Origin: CAYQTO01 sp964420455
Lineage (GTDB): Bacteria > Sumerlaeota > Sumerlaeia > SLMS01
DNA: 64,000 nt
Assembly (NCBI GenBank): GCA_964420455.1
Contig: CAYQTO010000002.1
Coordinates: forward strand, 1-64,000
Direction: 5' to 3'
Position numbers and translations under genes: made by a program. Shown here in pieces: positions 8,128 to 17,317 of this stretch. Each line of letters begins with the position of its first letter. Within the stretch, counting starts at the first letter, position 1. The notes under the pieces are model-generated. The model saw only the letters and a program-made list of their open reading frames with translations, was not told the DNA's origin and did no database searches.

Positions 8128-9549
8128 ATGAAAAGCCTCCATGTGCTGACAGTCGTTGCGGTCGGCGCCGTCGCCGCCGCGCCGCTGAACGCGCAGGACG
8201 CCGTTTACTTCGGGAGCAGGGACGGCGGCCTTTATCGCGCCGACGCCCAAACCGGGAACGTGCAACTGATTTCCCGCTCGCCGCTTTTGCAGGATCTGGA
8301 ACTTCGAGACATCGTGCTGGAGGGGGTTCCCTTCCTGGACGAGTCCGGAACTCCGAAACTTCTTTCACGAAGCGAAGTCTATACCCTCAGCGAGTTCGGC
8401 GTCAGCCAGGATCCGATCCTGATCGCCGGCGGATACGAACGGAAGAACTCCGAGTGGTTGCATCGGGTCGAATCCTTTTCACCGGGCGCCTTCCTCATCA
8501 GCGCCATCGATGGCAGCAACTCCCTCTTTGCAGTCCTCGACGTGGCGAACGAGCGCGTCTTTGACGTGAACACTTCGGCCTTTACCGATTCCAGCTGGGC
8601 GATCGACGCAACGACCTACCTGCCCATGGAAAACTCCTTCATCGCGGCCCGGGTAAATGGCGACAGTCTGGACGTCGGACTCATCGAAAAAGCGATGGGC
8701 GCGGATCCCACGTTGGTCGCGTCGGCTCCTCTCCCGGACGGTAACTTCGGCCGGGCCGGCGTCCTTCTCCGCCTCGGCTCGGAGACCCTTTATCTCAACA
8801 CCGGGTTCTTCGAGGAGGAGGTGGGTCTCCAGTTTCGCGGGCTCGTCTTTGATTACGACGGCACCTCGATCACCAACCTTCGCGAAGTGCCCAGCACGGG
8901 CGTCTCACTCTGGGCTACCGGGGAAACCTACGTCACGCTGCTTGGCACCAACCTCCGGCTGAACGACAGCAACGGGAACCAGATCGGCCTCCAGGAGTTC
9001 TCCACCTTTGGCGACTTCGTTATCGGGGGCACTACGGTGGCACGCTTCGACGTCGGCCCCGTTGCGTTCTCCGCTGATGGAGAGACCTACACCATCGTTG
9101 GCTCCTCCCTCGCCCGGGATCTTTCCTTCCGCACCACCGTGGCCGAATACGCGGCCGGGAATCCCTACCTCGACGATGGTCCGCGGCGTGGAATCGGACC
9201 ATCCTTCAACTTTGCCTTTGGTGGCGGCATGGAGCTTTCGCCCGATGGACAACAGCTCTATGCCTTCCCCAGCGGCCCCGATCGACCAGTGCTCCTCCGT
9301 GTGGATGTGGCCACCGGCAATCGGTCGGAGCTGCCATTGTCGCCGCCGGATTCCCTGGACTCCCCCGTCATTCATGGGGTGGGCCCCCGTGTTCCCCTGG
9401 CGGGATCGGCGCCGGCCTCCGTGCCGGAGTACGTCGGTCACCTGACCGACGTGCTGCCGTTGAGCGGCGACCGGGCCATCGGGGCGGATGTCAACGTCGA
9501 CAGCAAACTGGATTCGGGGGACCTGCGCACGCGCCAGCTGCGGCCGTAG
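8128..9549 (+). CDS. Secreted beta-rich protein with C-terminal dockerin-like loop
   Basis: 473 residues. The ATG at 8128 follows purine-rich GAGGAG and AAGGGG stretches and begins a signal peptide (VVAVGAVAAAPLNA, cut before QDAVYFG). The body reads as a beta-propeller-like surface protein with repeats such as VYFGSRDGGLYRADAQTG and a closing VLLRVDVATGNR segment, but I cannot name a family. The last 25 residues contain ADVNVDSKLDSGDL, a calcium-loop pattern like one half of a type I dockerin (DxNxDxxxDxxDL), and the protein stops soon after it. It ends 4 bases before the convergent SDR gene, with no visible terminator. Confidence 0.7.
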   Translation: MKSLHVLTVVAVGAVAAAPLNAQDAVYFGSRDGGLYRADAQTGNVQLISRSPLLQDLELRDIVLEGVPFLDESGTPKLLSRSEVYTLSEFGVSQDPILIAGGYERKNSEWLHRVESFSPGAFLISAIDGSNSLFAVLDVANERVFDVNTSAFTDSSWAIDATTYLPMENSFIAARVNGDSLDVGLIEKAMGADPTLVASAPLPDGNFGRAGVLLRLGSETLYLNTGFFEEEVGLQFRGLVFDYDGTSITNLREVPSTGVSLWATGETYVTLLGTNLRLNDSNGNQIGLQEFSTFGDFVIGGTTVARFDVGPVAFSADGETYTIVGSSLARDLSFRTTVAEYAAGNPYLDDGPRRGIGPSFNFAFGGGMELSPDGQQLYAFPSGPDRPVLLRVDVATGNRSELPLSPPDSLDSPVIHGVGPRVPLAGSAPASVPEYVGHLTDVLPLSGDRAIGADVNVDSKLDSGDLRTRQLRP

Positions 9550-9553
9550 CGCG

Positions 9554-10339
9554 TTATTCCTGCACGGCGCCCTTGGCGATCATGCGGCGGGCGATGAATC
9601 CGGCCAAGCGGCGGACGACAAACCTCGGCAGGAACCGCGGCGCCGCCGCCCGCAGGCGCGCCTGGGTCACGCACACGGCCCGCCGGGCCAGCGCCGCCTC
9701 GATCCCCATGCGGGCCACCTCCGCCGCCGTCTGTCCCTTGTCGAACAGACTGGGATCGAGCCTCCCCTCCACGTGGAACTGGGTCGGCGTCGGCCCGGGA
9801 CAAAGCGCCAGCACGTTGACGTCGCTGTTGCGGAGCTCCTCGTGGAGCGCGTCGGAGAAGCTGAGCACGAACGCCTTGGTTGCGGCGTACAGCGCAAAGT
9901 AGGGCACCGGCTGGAACGCCGCCGTGGAGGCGACGTTGATGATCTGGGCGCTGCGGCTGAGGCGGAGCATGGGCAGGAGGAGATGGGTCAGTTCGGCCAG
10001 GACGACCATGTTCAGCATGGCCATGGCGCGGACCCGTTCAAAATCGAGCGAGTCGTGGCTGCCCACCAGGCCAAAGCCCGCATTATTGACCAGCCAGGTG
10101 GGGTGCATGCCCTCGGACTTGAGGAAGGCGTAGACCTTTTCCGACGCTCCATGCTGGGCGAGGTCGCAGGCGAAGGGGACGGCGCGGATGCCGTTGCGGT
10201 CCTCGAGCTCCTGGGAGAGTTCCCCCAGCCGGTCCGCCGAGCGGGCCACCAGCAGCAGGTTGTGCTGGCGGGCGGCGAGCTGCCGCGCAAACTCCTCGCC
10301 GATCCCCTTGCTCGCACCCGTCACCACCGAGACGTACAT
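9554..10339 (-). CDS. Short-chain dehydrogenase/reductase (SDR)
   Basis: 261 residues from the ATG at 10339, preceded by a GGTGGGA Shine-Dalgarno-like stretch. A classical SDR: the cofactor motif TGASKGIG is at residues 8-15, VARSADRL follows beta-2 (an Arg there suggests NADP), CDLA and NNAGFG are present, and the catalytic Ser (NVAST) and YAATK (Tyr/Lys) follow. The C-terminal extension with FLPRFVVRRLAGFIARRM resembles membrane-associated SDRs of the DltE/YqjQ type that act on lipid-like substrates. The substrate is not determined. It is a single gene, convergent with the secreted-protein gene and divergent from the one at 10509. Confidence 0.88.
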   Translation of the reverse strand: MYVSVVTGASKGIGEEFARQLAARQHNLLLVARSADRLGELSQELEDRNGIRAVPFACDLAQHGASEKVYAFLKSEGMHPTWLVNNAGFGLVGSHDSLDFERVRAMAMLNMVVLAELTHLLLPMLRLSRSAQIINVASTAAFQPVPYFALYAATKAFVLSFSDALHEELRNSDVNVLALCPGPTPTQFHVEGRLDPSLFDKGQTAAEVARMGIEAALARRAVCVTQARLRAAAPRFLPRFVVRRLAGFIARRMIAKGAVQE

Positions 10340-10508
10340 CGCAGTCCCACCCTTCGTTTCATGCGGGCCGTGCGGTCGCACGGCCACTCCACTGATCGCT
10401 TGGCCCGGCAAGGTCCCTCGCACCACGCGGTTGTGCAATCACGAACCTCGGAACGGTGCCCTGCAATCGACTTTACTCCCACGCACCGGGCTGCGAGGAG
10501 TCTCCTCC

Positions 10509-11351
10509 ATGAACCGGTCCTTCCATATCCTGGCCATAATCGCAGCGCTGTTCAACACCGCGCCCGCACAGACGTATTCAACACTCAACGACCAAACCTT
10601 CCGCCTCGGCAATATCTGGACGTTTCAGGAACTGAGCGCGGGCTTCGGACCCGACGGCGCTTACACCGACACCGACGTGGAGACCTTCCGGATCCCACGT
10701 CTCGCCACCATCGACGGCCGCGAGGCGGTGATCCTCGAACTGCGCGACGACGACGGCCCGGCCACGGAACTCGCCTGGATCGCCAACGCCACCGAGTTCC
10801 GCGAACTCCAGCAACTCTACCGCGACGCCTCCGGGGTGGCCACGCTCGGTTTCGCCTACGAATCCGATTCCGGCGCGCCGGGCATTCTCGCCCTTCCCAA
10901 GGAGGTCACTGCGGGCCAGTCCCTCCCACCGGATACCGGCGATGGGGTGCTGGCGATTTCCGCAGGCGTCGCCTTTGGCCGCGTGGAATCCACCGTCCTT
11001 TTCGAGGGCCGCGAGACACTGACCACCCGCCTCGGCGACTTCGAATGCACCCGTATCCGTGTCCGTCTCCGCCAGGATTTTGATGGGCTCCGGTGGACGG
11101 AGACGCGCACTTTTTGGCTTCACTCCGTCTGCGGGATCGTCCAACTCGCCCTCGAAAGCGAGCTCCAGGAAAATGGCGCAACCACCGCCTTCGAGACCTC
11201 GGACTTCTCACTGGTCTCCGCGGTGGTGCCCGGTCTGAACCGCTACGTCACGGCGGACAAGTTGCTCGCCCGCGGGGCGGTTGCGGATGCGGACTTCGAG
11301 CCGACAGGGGACGGGCGGCTCGACGCGGCGGATCTTCTCGCCACCCCGTGA
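10509..11351 (+). CDS. Secreted protein with terminal dockerin-like calcium loop, unknown function
   Basis: 280 residues. The ATG at 10509 has a GAGGAG-type ribosome-binding site and a signal peptide (HILAIIAALFNTAPA, cut before QTYSTL). The mature part is beta-rich with no recognised catalytic motif. A segment around 175-215 (DFECTRIRVRLRQDF, TRTFWLHSVCGIVQ) resembles the lipoprotein-like folds that detect surface lipids. The extreme C-terminus, TGDGRLDAADLL, is a single dockerin-like or EF-hand loop, comparable to the end of the protein at 8128. The similarity suggests a shared anchoring or assembly tail. Confidence 0.7.
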   Translation: MNRSFHILAIIAALFNTAPAQTYSTLNDQTFRLGNIWTFQELSAGFGPDGAYTDTDVETFRIPRLATIDGREAVILELRDDDGPATELAWIANATEFRELQQLYRDASGVATLGFAYESDSGAPGILALPKEVTAGQSLPPDTGDGVLAISAGVAFGRVESTVLFEGRETLTTRLGDFECTRIRVRLRQDFDGLRWTETRTFWLHSVCGIVQLALESELQENGATTAFETSDFSLVSAVVPGLNRYVTADKLLARGAVADADFEPTGDGRLDAADLLATP

Positions 11352-11394
11352 AAAGGTTCTTGGCCTTCTTTCCGGCGGCCACCAACCTGTACCC

Positions 11395-12180
11395 ATGACC
11401 CTGCATGCGGAAGACCTCCGGCGCTATCTGGCCGACGTTACCGGGCGGCCGGTGGTCCTGCGCATGAACGACAACCAGCACCGGGTAATCAGCGCGAACC
11501 GCATCGGGGCGACGCCCGGGATTCGCGTCAGCCTCCACCGGATGTTCCTCGAGGCGGACGCCCCCACGCTCGAGGCACTGGCGGCCTTCATCGTCCGGCC
11601 AACGCCTGCCAACCGCGGGGTCGTCCGCACTTTCATTGCCGCCCACGAACACCTTCTGGGTACGCATGTTCCAACGCGTCCGCCCCGGCCGCCGGCGGGG
11701 ACCCCGCGGGGCCGCGTCTTTCACCTCCGCCATCGGGCCGACGCCCTCAACGGCCACTACTTTGCCGGCAACCTCGATTTCCGCATCATCTGGGGCCGGT
11801 CTGTCCGCGGAGGCCGGCACCAGCGCCACGTCACTCTCGGTACCTGGAACCGTCTCCAACGCACCATCCGCATCCACCGCATGCTGGATCACCCCCACGT
11901 GCCCCCGTACTACATCGACTTTGTGATCTATCATGAGATGGTGCATATCGTGGTGCCGAGCGAGGCCTGCGGGGGGGGACGGCTGGTGCATCACTCTCTC
12001 GAGTTCCGGGACCTCGAGCGGCAATTCGGCTGCTACGAAGCCGCCGTTGCCTGGGAGAAGCGATGGATGTCGCGTCTGATCCGTGCGTGGAACGGTGGCG
12101 CGGAGCTCCCTCCGGAGGCCGCCCGCGTCTCCCATCCGCGCGCTTGCGCCGGCTTTCCCGGGCACCTTTCCTCCTCATAG
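11395..12180 (+). CDS. SprT/YgjP-like zinc metallopeptidase-fold protein
   Basis: 261 residues from the ATG at 11395, 43 bases after the preceding stop. The diagnostic feature is VIYHEMVHIVVP (about residues 179-190), an HExxH zinc motif. It is followed by HHSLEFRDLERQFGC, where a third ligand would sit. This arrangement is typical of SprT-like and M48/DUF45-type minigluzincin folds. The upstream half (residues 1-110) has RHxTLGTW-type beta strands also seen in those proteins. There is no signal peptide, so it is probably cytoplasmic. The C-terminal 35 residues are Pro/Ala/Arg-rich and look poorly conserved. The substrate is unknown. Confidence 0.7.
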   Translation: MTLHAEDLRRYLADVTGRPVVLRMNDNQHRVISANRIGATPGIRVSLHRMFLEADAPTLEALAAFIVRPTPANRGVVRTFIAAHEHLLGTHVPTRPPRPPAGTPRGRVFHLRHRADALNGHYFAGNLDFRIIWGRSVRGGRHQRHVTLGTWNRLQRTIRIHRMLDHPHVPPYYIDFVIYHEMVHIVVPSEACGGGRLVHHSLEFRDLERQFGCYEAAVAWEKRWMSRLIRAWNGGAELPPEAARVSHPRACAGFPGHLSSS

Positions 12181-12267
12181 CCTTGCCCACCATGGCACAG
12201 GCCCTGCACTTCCGTTGCAAATCGCGCCGTGCGCCCGTGGCCGCCCGCCCCCACCAAGGAAACCTCC

Positions 12268-13554
12268 ATGCTCCGCAAGGTCGTCCTGAGCCTCATCCTC
12301 ATCGTTGTGCTGCTCGTGTCGGGCTTCGTGGCCATCGAGTTGGGGATTGCGCTGAGGCCAACGCCGGAGCGCGAGGAGCGGGGGGCGGCGCCGCTTGCCG
12401 TCCGGGTGGAGCGGCTGGAGCAGGGCGACGTCGTTGAGCAGGTGCGCGGCTTCGGCCTGGCGGAGCCGATCCGCCGCGCCCGCGTCGCCGCCCGCGTCTC
12501 CGGACGGCTCGTCGAGATGAACGAGTCACTCCGCGTGGGTCGCCGGCTTTCTGCGGGGGACGTGGTTGCCAGGATCGACCCCCTTCCTTACGAGGCCGCC
12601 GTGGCCCGTGCCGTCGCCCTCGTCGCCGAGACCGGCGAGTCGATCCGCAAGGTGGACTCGGACATCGAGGAGAACGCACGCAAGCGCGAGCTGGTGGAAA
12701 GCGACCTTGAGATCGCACGGTCCGAGGTCCGGCGCGCCACCGAGTTGTTCGAGGAGGGCGTGGCGAGCGAGAGCGCCCGGGACCAGGCCATCTCCGCCCT
12801 GCGGACCGTCGAGCAGCGCCTGAGCGACATCGACCGCGAGGCCGCCTCCCTGCGCATCGAACGCGTCCGTTTCGAGGCGACCCTTCGCGCCCGCAGCAAC
12901 GACCTCAAGATCGCCGAGGCCGACCTCGACTATACAACCATCCGCGCCCCCTTCGACGGCATCATCGAGGAACGGGTGGCCGAGAAGGGCGACGTTCTCT
13001 CGCCCGGGCAGACGGTGATCGTGCTGGTGGATCCGAGCGCCCTCGAGCTCCCGATCGAGGTCCCCGCGTCCCAGGCGCGGTCCCTCGCCATCGGCGCCGC
13101 CGCGGAACTCCGCACGGACGAGACGCCCCCACGCCTCACCCGCGGCACCGTCGAGCGCATCGCCCCCACCATCGCCCCCAATTCCCGCACCGTCAGCGTC
13201 TATATCACCATCCCCAACCAGAGGGGCGAGTTCGACCCCGGAACGTTCCTCACCGCCGAGGTCGCCGGACGCCGCTTCGAGGATGTCTACTCCGTGCCAC
13301 GCCGCGCCATCGTCGACGGCCGCATCTTCCTCGCTCGCAACGGCGTTGCCGCATTGCTCCAGCCCCGCTTCTTTGTCTATCTGGACGACGTTGCCCTCAC
13401 CCGCGACGACCTCGGCGACGGGTCGCTCCTGATCACCACCGGACTCGAGCAGATCTATGAGGGGGCTCCCGTCACGATCCCCGATGCCTCCCCCGCCGCG
13501 CCCCTCGAGGCGCCCCCCGCCGAATCCCTCAGCATGTCCGCCGCCCAGCCATGA
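12268..13554 (+). CDS. RND efflux periplasmic adaptor (membrane fusion protein, HlyD family)
   Basis: 428 residues from the ATG at 12268 (AAGGAA ribosome-binding site). One N-terminal transmembrane segment (LSLILIVVLLVSGFVAIELG) anchors it in the inner membrane. A split lipoyl domain follows: ARVSGRLVEMNESLRVGRRLSAGD near 75-105 and TTIRAPFDGIIEERVAEKGDV near 225-250. A long helical hairpin rich in Glu/Arg separates the halves, then the beta-barrel (ATIAPNSRTVSVYITIPN). It should couple the permease encoded immediately downstream, whose start overlaps this stop as ATGA, to an outer-membrane channel. No TolC-like gene is in the window. Confidence 0.9.
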   Translation: MLRKVVLSLILIVVLLVSGFVAIELGIALRPTPEREERGAAPLAVRVERLEQGDVVEQVRGFGLAEPIRRARVAARVSGRLVEMNESLRVGRRLSAGDVVARIDPLPYEAAVARAVALVAETGESIRKVDSDIEENARKRELVESDLEIARSEVRRATELFEEGVASESARDQAISALRTVEQRLSDIDREAASLRIERVRFEATLRARSNDLKIAEADLDYTTIRAPFDGIIEERVAEKGDVLSPGQTVIVLVDPSALELPIEVPASQARSLAIGAAAELRTDETPPRLTRGTVERIAPTIAPNSRTVSVYITIPNQRGEFDPGTFLTAEVAGRRFEDVYSVPRRAIVDGRIFLARNGVAALLQPRFFVYLDDVALTRDDLGDGSLLITTGLEQIYEGAPVTIPDASPAAPLEAPPAESLSMSAAQP

Positions 13555-16500
13555 ACAAGCTCATCCGCGTCTGCGTCGACAACCCGGTGGCGGTCAACAT
13601 CGTCATGTTCGCGGTCATCGCGTTGGGACTCTTCAAGGTCTTCACGCTGGTGCGCGAGTTCTTCCCCCCCGTCGCCTTCGACCGCGTGCTGATCTCCACT
13701 CCGTATCCGGGCGCCACCCCCGAGGAGGTCGAGAAGGGCCTCATCACCAAGATCGAAAACGCCATCGAGGGCGTCGACAACATCGAGGAGATCACCTCGA
13801 TCGCCTACGAGAACGTCGGCTTGGTGATCGTGAAGTCGATCCCCGACGCGGACCTCGATATGTTGGCGGAGGATCTCCGCGTGGAGGTCGACAACATCCA
13901 GGACCTGCCGGAGCAGGTGGAGGAATCCACCGTCGACGTGATCGAGCAGCAGGTGCCGGTGATCTCGGTGGTGATCTACGGCTCGACGAGCGAGCGTCGG
14001 CTCAAGCGCGTGGCAGAGGAGGTGAAGGACGAGTTGCTGGCGGCGCCGCTGGTCTCGCGCGTGATGGTATCGGGCACGCGGGCGGAGGAGATCGCCATCG
14101 AGGTCGAGCCCCAGAAGCTCGAGGCGTACGGCCTGACCCTGGCCGAGCTGGGCGGGATCGTCGCTGGGAACAACGTGGACCTGGCCGGCGGCGAGATCGA
14201 CTCGCCGGAGGGCAAGGTCCTCGTCCGCACCCTCGGCGAGGAGACAAGCGGCCTGCCCCTCGAGGACCTGATCGTCCGGAGTGACCCCCGCGGGCGCACG
14301 GTCCGCCTCGCCGAAGTGGCCACCGTTCGCGACGGGTTCGAGGAAACCGCCTTGCGCGGCAAGTTCCGCGGCCAGCGCGCCGTCCAGGTCACCGTCTTCA
14401 AGCGGGTCGACGAGGACGCCGTTGCCATCTCCCGCTACGTGAAGGACTACCTAGAAACGAAACGCGCGCAGTACGCCGGCGAGGCGATCAACTTCGAATA
14501 TCGCACGGACCTCGCCCGCTTCATCGAGCAGCGCATCGCCCTGCTCACCAAGAACGCCTTCCAGGGGCTGACGCTGGTCTTCATCGCCCTGGGGCTGTTC
14601 CTCAGCATCCGGATCGCCTTTTGGGTGGGCGTCAGCCTGGTGGTCGCGGCGCTGGGGACCTTCATCATGATGGCGCTGCTCAACGTCAGCATCAACCTGA
14701 TCTCCCTGCTCGGGCTGATCCTTGTGATCGGGCTGCTGGTGGACGATGCGATCATCGTGGCGGAGAATATATACGCCAGGTTCGAGCAGGGCATGCCCCC
14801 CCATGCGGCCGCGGTGGAGGGCGCCCAGGAGGTGGCCCAGCCGGTTCTCGCCACCGGGCTGACGACGATGGCGGCCTTCGCCCCGCTCGCCTACGCGGAG
14901 GGCGTCCTCGGCGACTTCTTCTTCGTGCTGCCGATCGTCGTCGTCTCGGCGATCGGCCTCAGCGTCATCGACAGCTTCACCTTCCTGCCGTCGCACCTGG
15001 CGGAGCACGGGCGCAACGTCCGGAGACGGAAGCGGCAAGGGGAGCCGTCGGGGTTTGTCTCCCGCACCTCCGGAGAGATCGCCCGCCTCCGCGAAAGCTG
15101 GTTCGGCGAGGGGCTCACGAACCGCTACGAGTGGTTCCTCCGGCTCGCCCTCGAGTGGCGCTACGTCACCATCGCGGCGGCAGTCTCCGTGGGGCTCTTC
15201 ACCGTGGCGCTCATTGCCGCCGGCTGGCTCCCCTTCGTTCTGATCCAGCGGCTCGACGCCGACACCCTCGTGGCCGAGGTGGAGATGACCAGCGGCACCC
15301 CGGCGGAGGAAACCGAGGCGGTGCTCGACCGCATGGCCTCAGAGGCGCTCAAGTTCGGGGACGCCCGCACCGTCTATCAGGTTGTCGGCTTCCAGGAGGA
15401 GGCCGACGTGCAGGTGATTCCGGACCCGGCGGTCATCGGCGAGGTGATCGTCGAGCTGTACGAGGTGGACGATCCGGAGAACCCGCGGGTGCGGCCAAGC
15501 CGGGAGATCCTCAACGAATGGCGCGAGGCGGTGGGGCCGGTACCGGGTGCCCTCTCGGTGAAGTTCCGCGACCGTGCCGGCGGCCCGCCGGGCGCGGAGA
15601 TTGAACTCAAGGTCAGCGCCCCCGACGACCGCGTCCTTCGCGACGTGGTCCTGTATATACGCGATCGCATGAACCAGTACGTCGGCGTCACCGACATCGA
15701 GGACGACGGCGGAAAGGGGAAGATGGAGCTCCGGCTGACCATGAGGCCGACGGCGCGGGCGGTGGGGTTGACGGAGTTGGACATCGCCCAGCAGGTCCGC
15801 AGTGGCTATTTCGGCTACGAGGCGCAGGTGCTCCAGCGTGATCGCGAGGAGGTCGAGGTGTGGGTCCGGCTCGACGCCGCCAGCCGCGCCCAACTGTCCG
15901 AGTTGCTGCGCCTGCGCCTGCTCACTCCCGCTGGCCATCGCGTTCCCCTCGGCGAGGTCGCCAACGTGGAACTCGGCCGCGGCGTCACCTCCATCACCCG
16001 CGTCGACGGCTTTCACACCACCACGATCACGGCGGATGTGGATTTCGCCCTCGCGAACACCGCCGAGGTCACCGCCGCCATGGAGGCCGAGTTCGCCGGC
16101 GAGCTCGAGGGCCAGCCCGCCCTCGACGATCTCTATCCGGGCGTCACCTTCTCCTTCGAGGGCGCCAAGAAGGAAACCAACGAGGGAGTCGGCTCCCTCC
16201 AAACCGGCTTCCTCTTCGCCCTCATCGCCATCTATTGCATCCTCGCCGTCCTCTTCAAGAGCTACCTCCAGCCCTTCATGGTCATGTGCATCATCCCCTT
16301 CGCGATTGTCGGGGCGTGCCTCGGGCATCTCGTGTATGGCTTCCTGCCGGGCCGCGAGGAATTGCCGATCACCTTCCTCTCGCTCATCGGCATGGTGGGT
16401 CTTTCCGGCATCGTCGTGAACGATTCACTCATCCTCGTCAGCTTCATCAACGAGACCCGGCGATCGAACCGCCATGGCCTGTTCGAGGCCGTGGTCGAAG

Positions 16501-16814
16501 CGGGCCGGCGCCGCTTTCGCCCCATCCTCCTCACCTCCGTCACCACCGTCCTCGGCCTCTTTCCGCTCATGCTCGAGACCAGCTTCCAGGCCCAGTTCCT
16601 CATTCCGATGGCGATCTCCATTTCCTTCGGCCTCGCGCTGGCCACCGTGCTGACGCTGCTGCTGCTGCCGTGCTTCTATCTGGTGCTCGAGGACCTGCGG
16701 ACGGTCCTACACTGGCTGGTGACCGGTCGGTGGGAGGTCGTCCGCCTGACCCCTGCCGAGTTCCTCTCGCGCGAGAGCGGCGGCCTCATGGCCCCGTCCA
16801 CCGACACCCCCTGA
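13551..16814 (+). CDS. RND efflux permease (AcrB/MexB superfamily)
   Basis: 1087 residues, close to the usual length. The frame starts within the adaptor stop codon (ATGA), so the pair is translationally coupled. The layout is that of an RND pump: a first helix at residues 15-35, a periplasmic porter domain, a block of helices near 335-500 with the proton-relay-type motif GLLVDDAIIVAEN, a second porter domain, and C-terminal helices with SLIGMVGLSGIVVNDSLI and RRFRPILLTSVTTVLGLFPL. The substrate cannot be predicted. Together with the adaptor it forms a proton-driven exporter across the envelope. Confidence 0.93.
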   Translation: MNKLIRVCVDNPVAVNIVMFAVIALGLFKVFTLVREFFPPVAFDRVLISTPYPGATPEEVEKGLITKIENAIEGVDNIEEITSIAYENVGLVIVKSIPDADLDMLAEDLRVEVDNIQDLPEQVEESTVDVIEQQVPVISVVIYGSTSERRLKRVAEEVKDELLAAPLVSRVMVSGTRAEEIAIEVEPQKLEAYGLTLAELGGIVAGNNVDLAGGEIDSPEGKVLVRTLGEETSGLPLEDLIVRSDPRGRTVRLAEVATVRDGFEETALRGKFRGQRAVQVTVFKRVDEDAVAISRYVKDYLETKRAQYAGEAINFEYRTDLARFIEQRIALLTKNAFQGLTLVFIALGLFLSIRIAFWVGVSLVVAALGTFIMMALLNVSINLISLLGLILVIGLLVDDAIIVAENIYARFEQGMPPHAAAVEGAQEVAQPVLATGLTTMAAFAPLAYAEGVLGDFFFVLPIVVVSAIGLSVIDSFTFLPSHLAEHGRNVRRRKRQGEPSGFVSRTSGEIARLRESWFGEGLTNRYEWFLRLALEWRYVTIAAAVSVGLFTVALIAAGWLPFVLIQRLDADTLVAEVEMTSGTPAEETEAVLDRMASEALKFGDARTVYQVVGFQEEADVQVIPDPAVIGEVIVELYEVDDPENPRVRPSREILNEWREAVGPVPGALSVKFRDRAGGPPGAEIELKVSAPDDRVLRDVVLYIRDRMNQYVGVTDIEDDGGKGKMELRLTMRPTARAVGLTELDIAQQVRSGYFGYEAQVLQRDREEVEVWVRLDAASRAQLSELLRLRLLTPAGHRVPLGEVANVELGRGVTSITRVDGFHTTTITADVDFALANTAEVTAAMEAEFAGELEGQPALDDLYPGVTFSFEGAKKETNEGVGSLQTGFLFALIAIYCILAVLFKSYLQPFMVMCIIPFAIVGACLGHLVYGFLPGREELPITFLSLIGMVGLSGIVVNDSLILVSFINETRRSNRHGLFEAVVEAGRRRFRPILLTSVTTVLGLFPLMLETSFQAQFLIPMAISISFGLALATVLTLLLLPCFYLVLEDLRTVLHWLVTGRWEVVRLTPAEFLSRESGGLMAPSTDTP

Positions 16815-16833
16815 ACGGAAGGCTGCCTGCCCC

Positions 16834-17295
16834 ATGCGCTTGCTGCTCCAGCGGGTCTCCCGCGCCCGCGTCACCGTCGACGGCGAGATGACCGGCGAGA
16901 TCCGCCAGGGTCTCCTCGTCCTTGTTGGCCTCGGCGCGGCCGATTCCGCCGCCCTCTTTCCCGCCGCCACCGAGAAGATGCTCAACCTGCGGATCTTCGC
17001 CGACGACGAGGGAAAGATGAACCGCTCGGTCCGCGACATCGGCGGTGGGGTGCTGCTCGTGTCGCAGTTCACGCTGTATGCGGACGCGCGCAAGGGCCGC
17101 CGGCCGTCGTATATACACGCCATGGCGCCGGCGGAGGCGGAACCGCTCTTTTCCGCCTTCCGCGAACACGTGTCCCGTGTCTATGCGGAGGGTGTCGTCG
17201 CAGGCGGCCGCTTCGGAGCGATGATGGATGTCGAGCTGGTGAACGCCGGGCCGGTGACCATCTGGCTCGATAGCGCGGAGCTGGGCTGGGAGTGA
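16834..17295 (+). CDS. dtd: D-aminoacyl-tRNA deacylase
   Basis: 153 residues, the standard length. Dtd hydrolyses D-amino acids, and glycine mischarged on tRNA(Ala), from tRNA in the cytoplasm. Both signature motifs are visible: SQFTLYAD (about residues 77-84) and NAGPVTI, the cross-subunit Gly-Pro motif NxGPxT, near 140. The N-terminus MRLLLQRVSRARVTVDG is typical. It begins 19 bases after the efflux permease stop, probably in the same transcript, but no functional link is implied. It converges with the flavoprotein gene ending at 17318. Confidence 0.95.
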   Translation: MRLLLQRVSRARVTVDGEMTGEIRQGLLVLVGLGAADSAALFPAATEKMLNLRIFADDEGKMNRSVRDIGGGVLLVSQFTLYADARKGRRPSYIHAMAPAEAEPLFSAFREHVSRVYAEGVVAGGRFGAMMDVELVNAGPVTIWLDSAELGWE

Positions 17296-17317
17296 GCGGG
17301 CGCGGACTCCCGGCGTG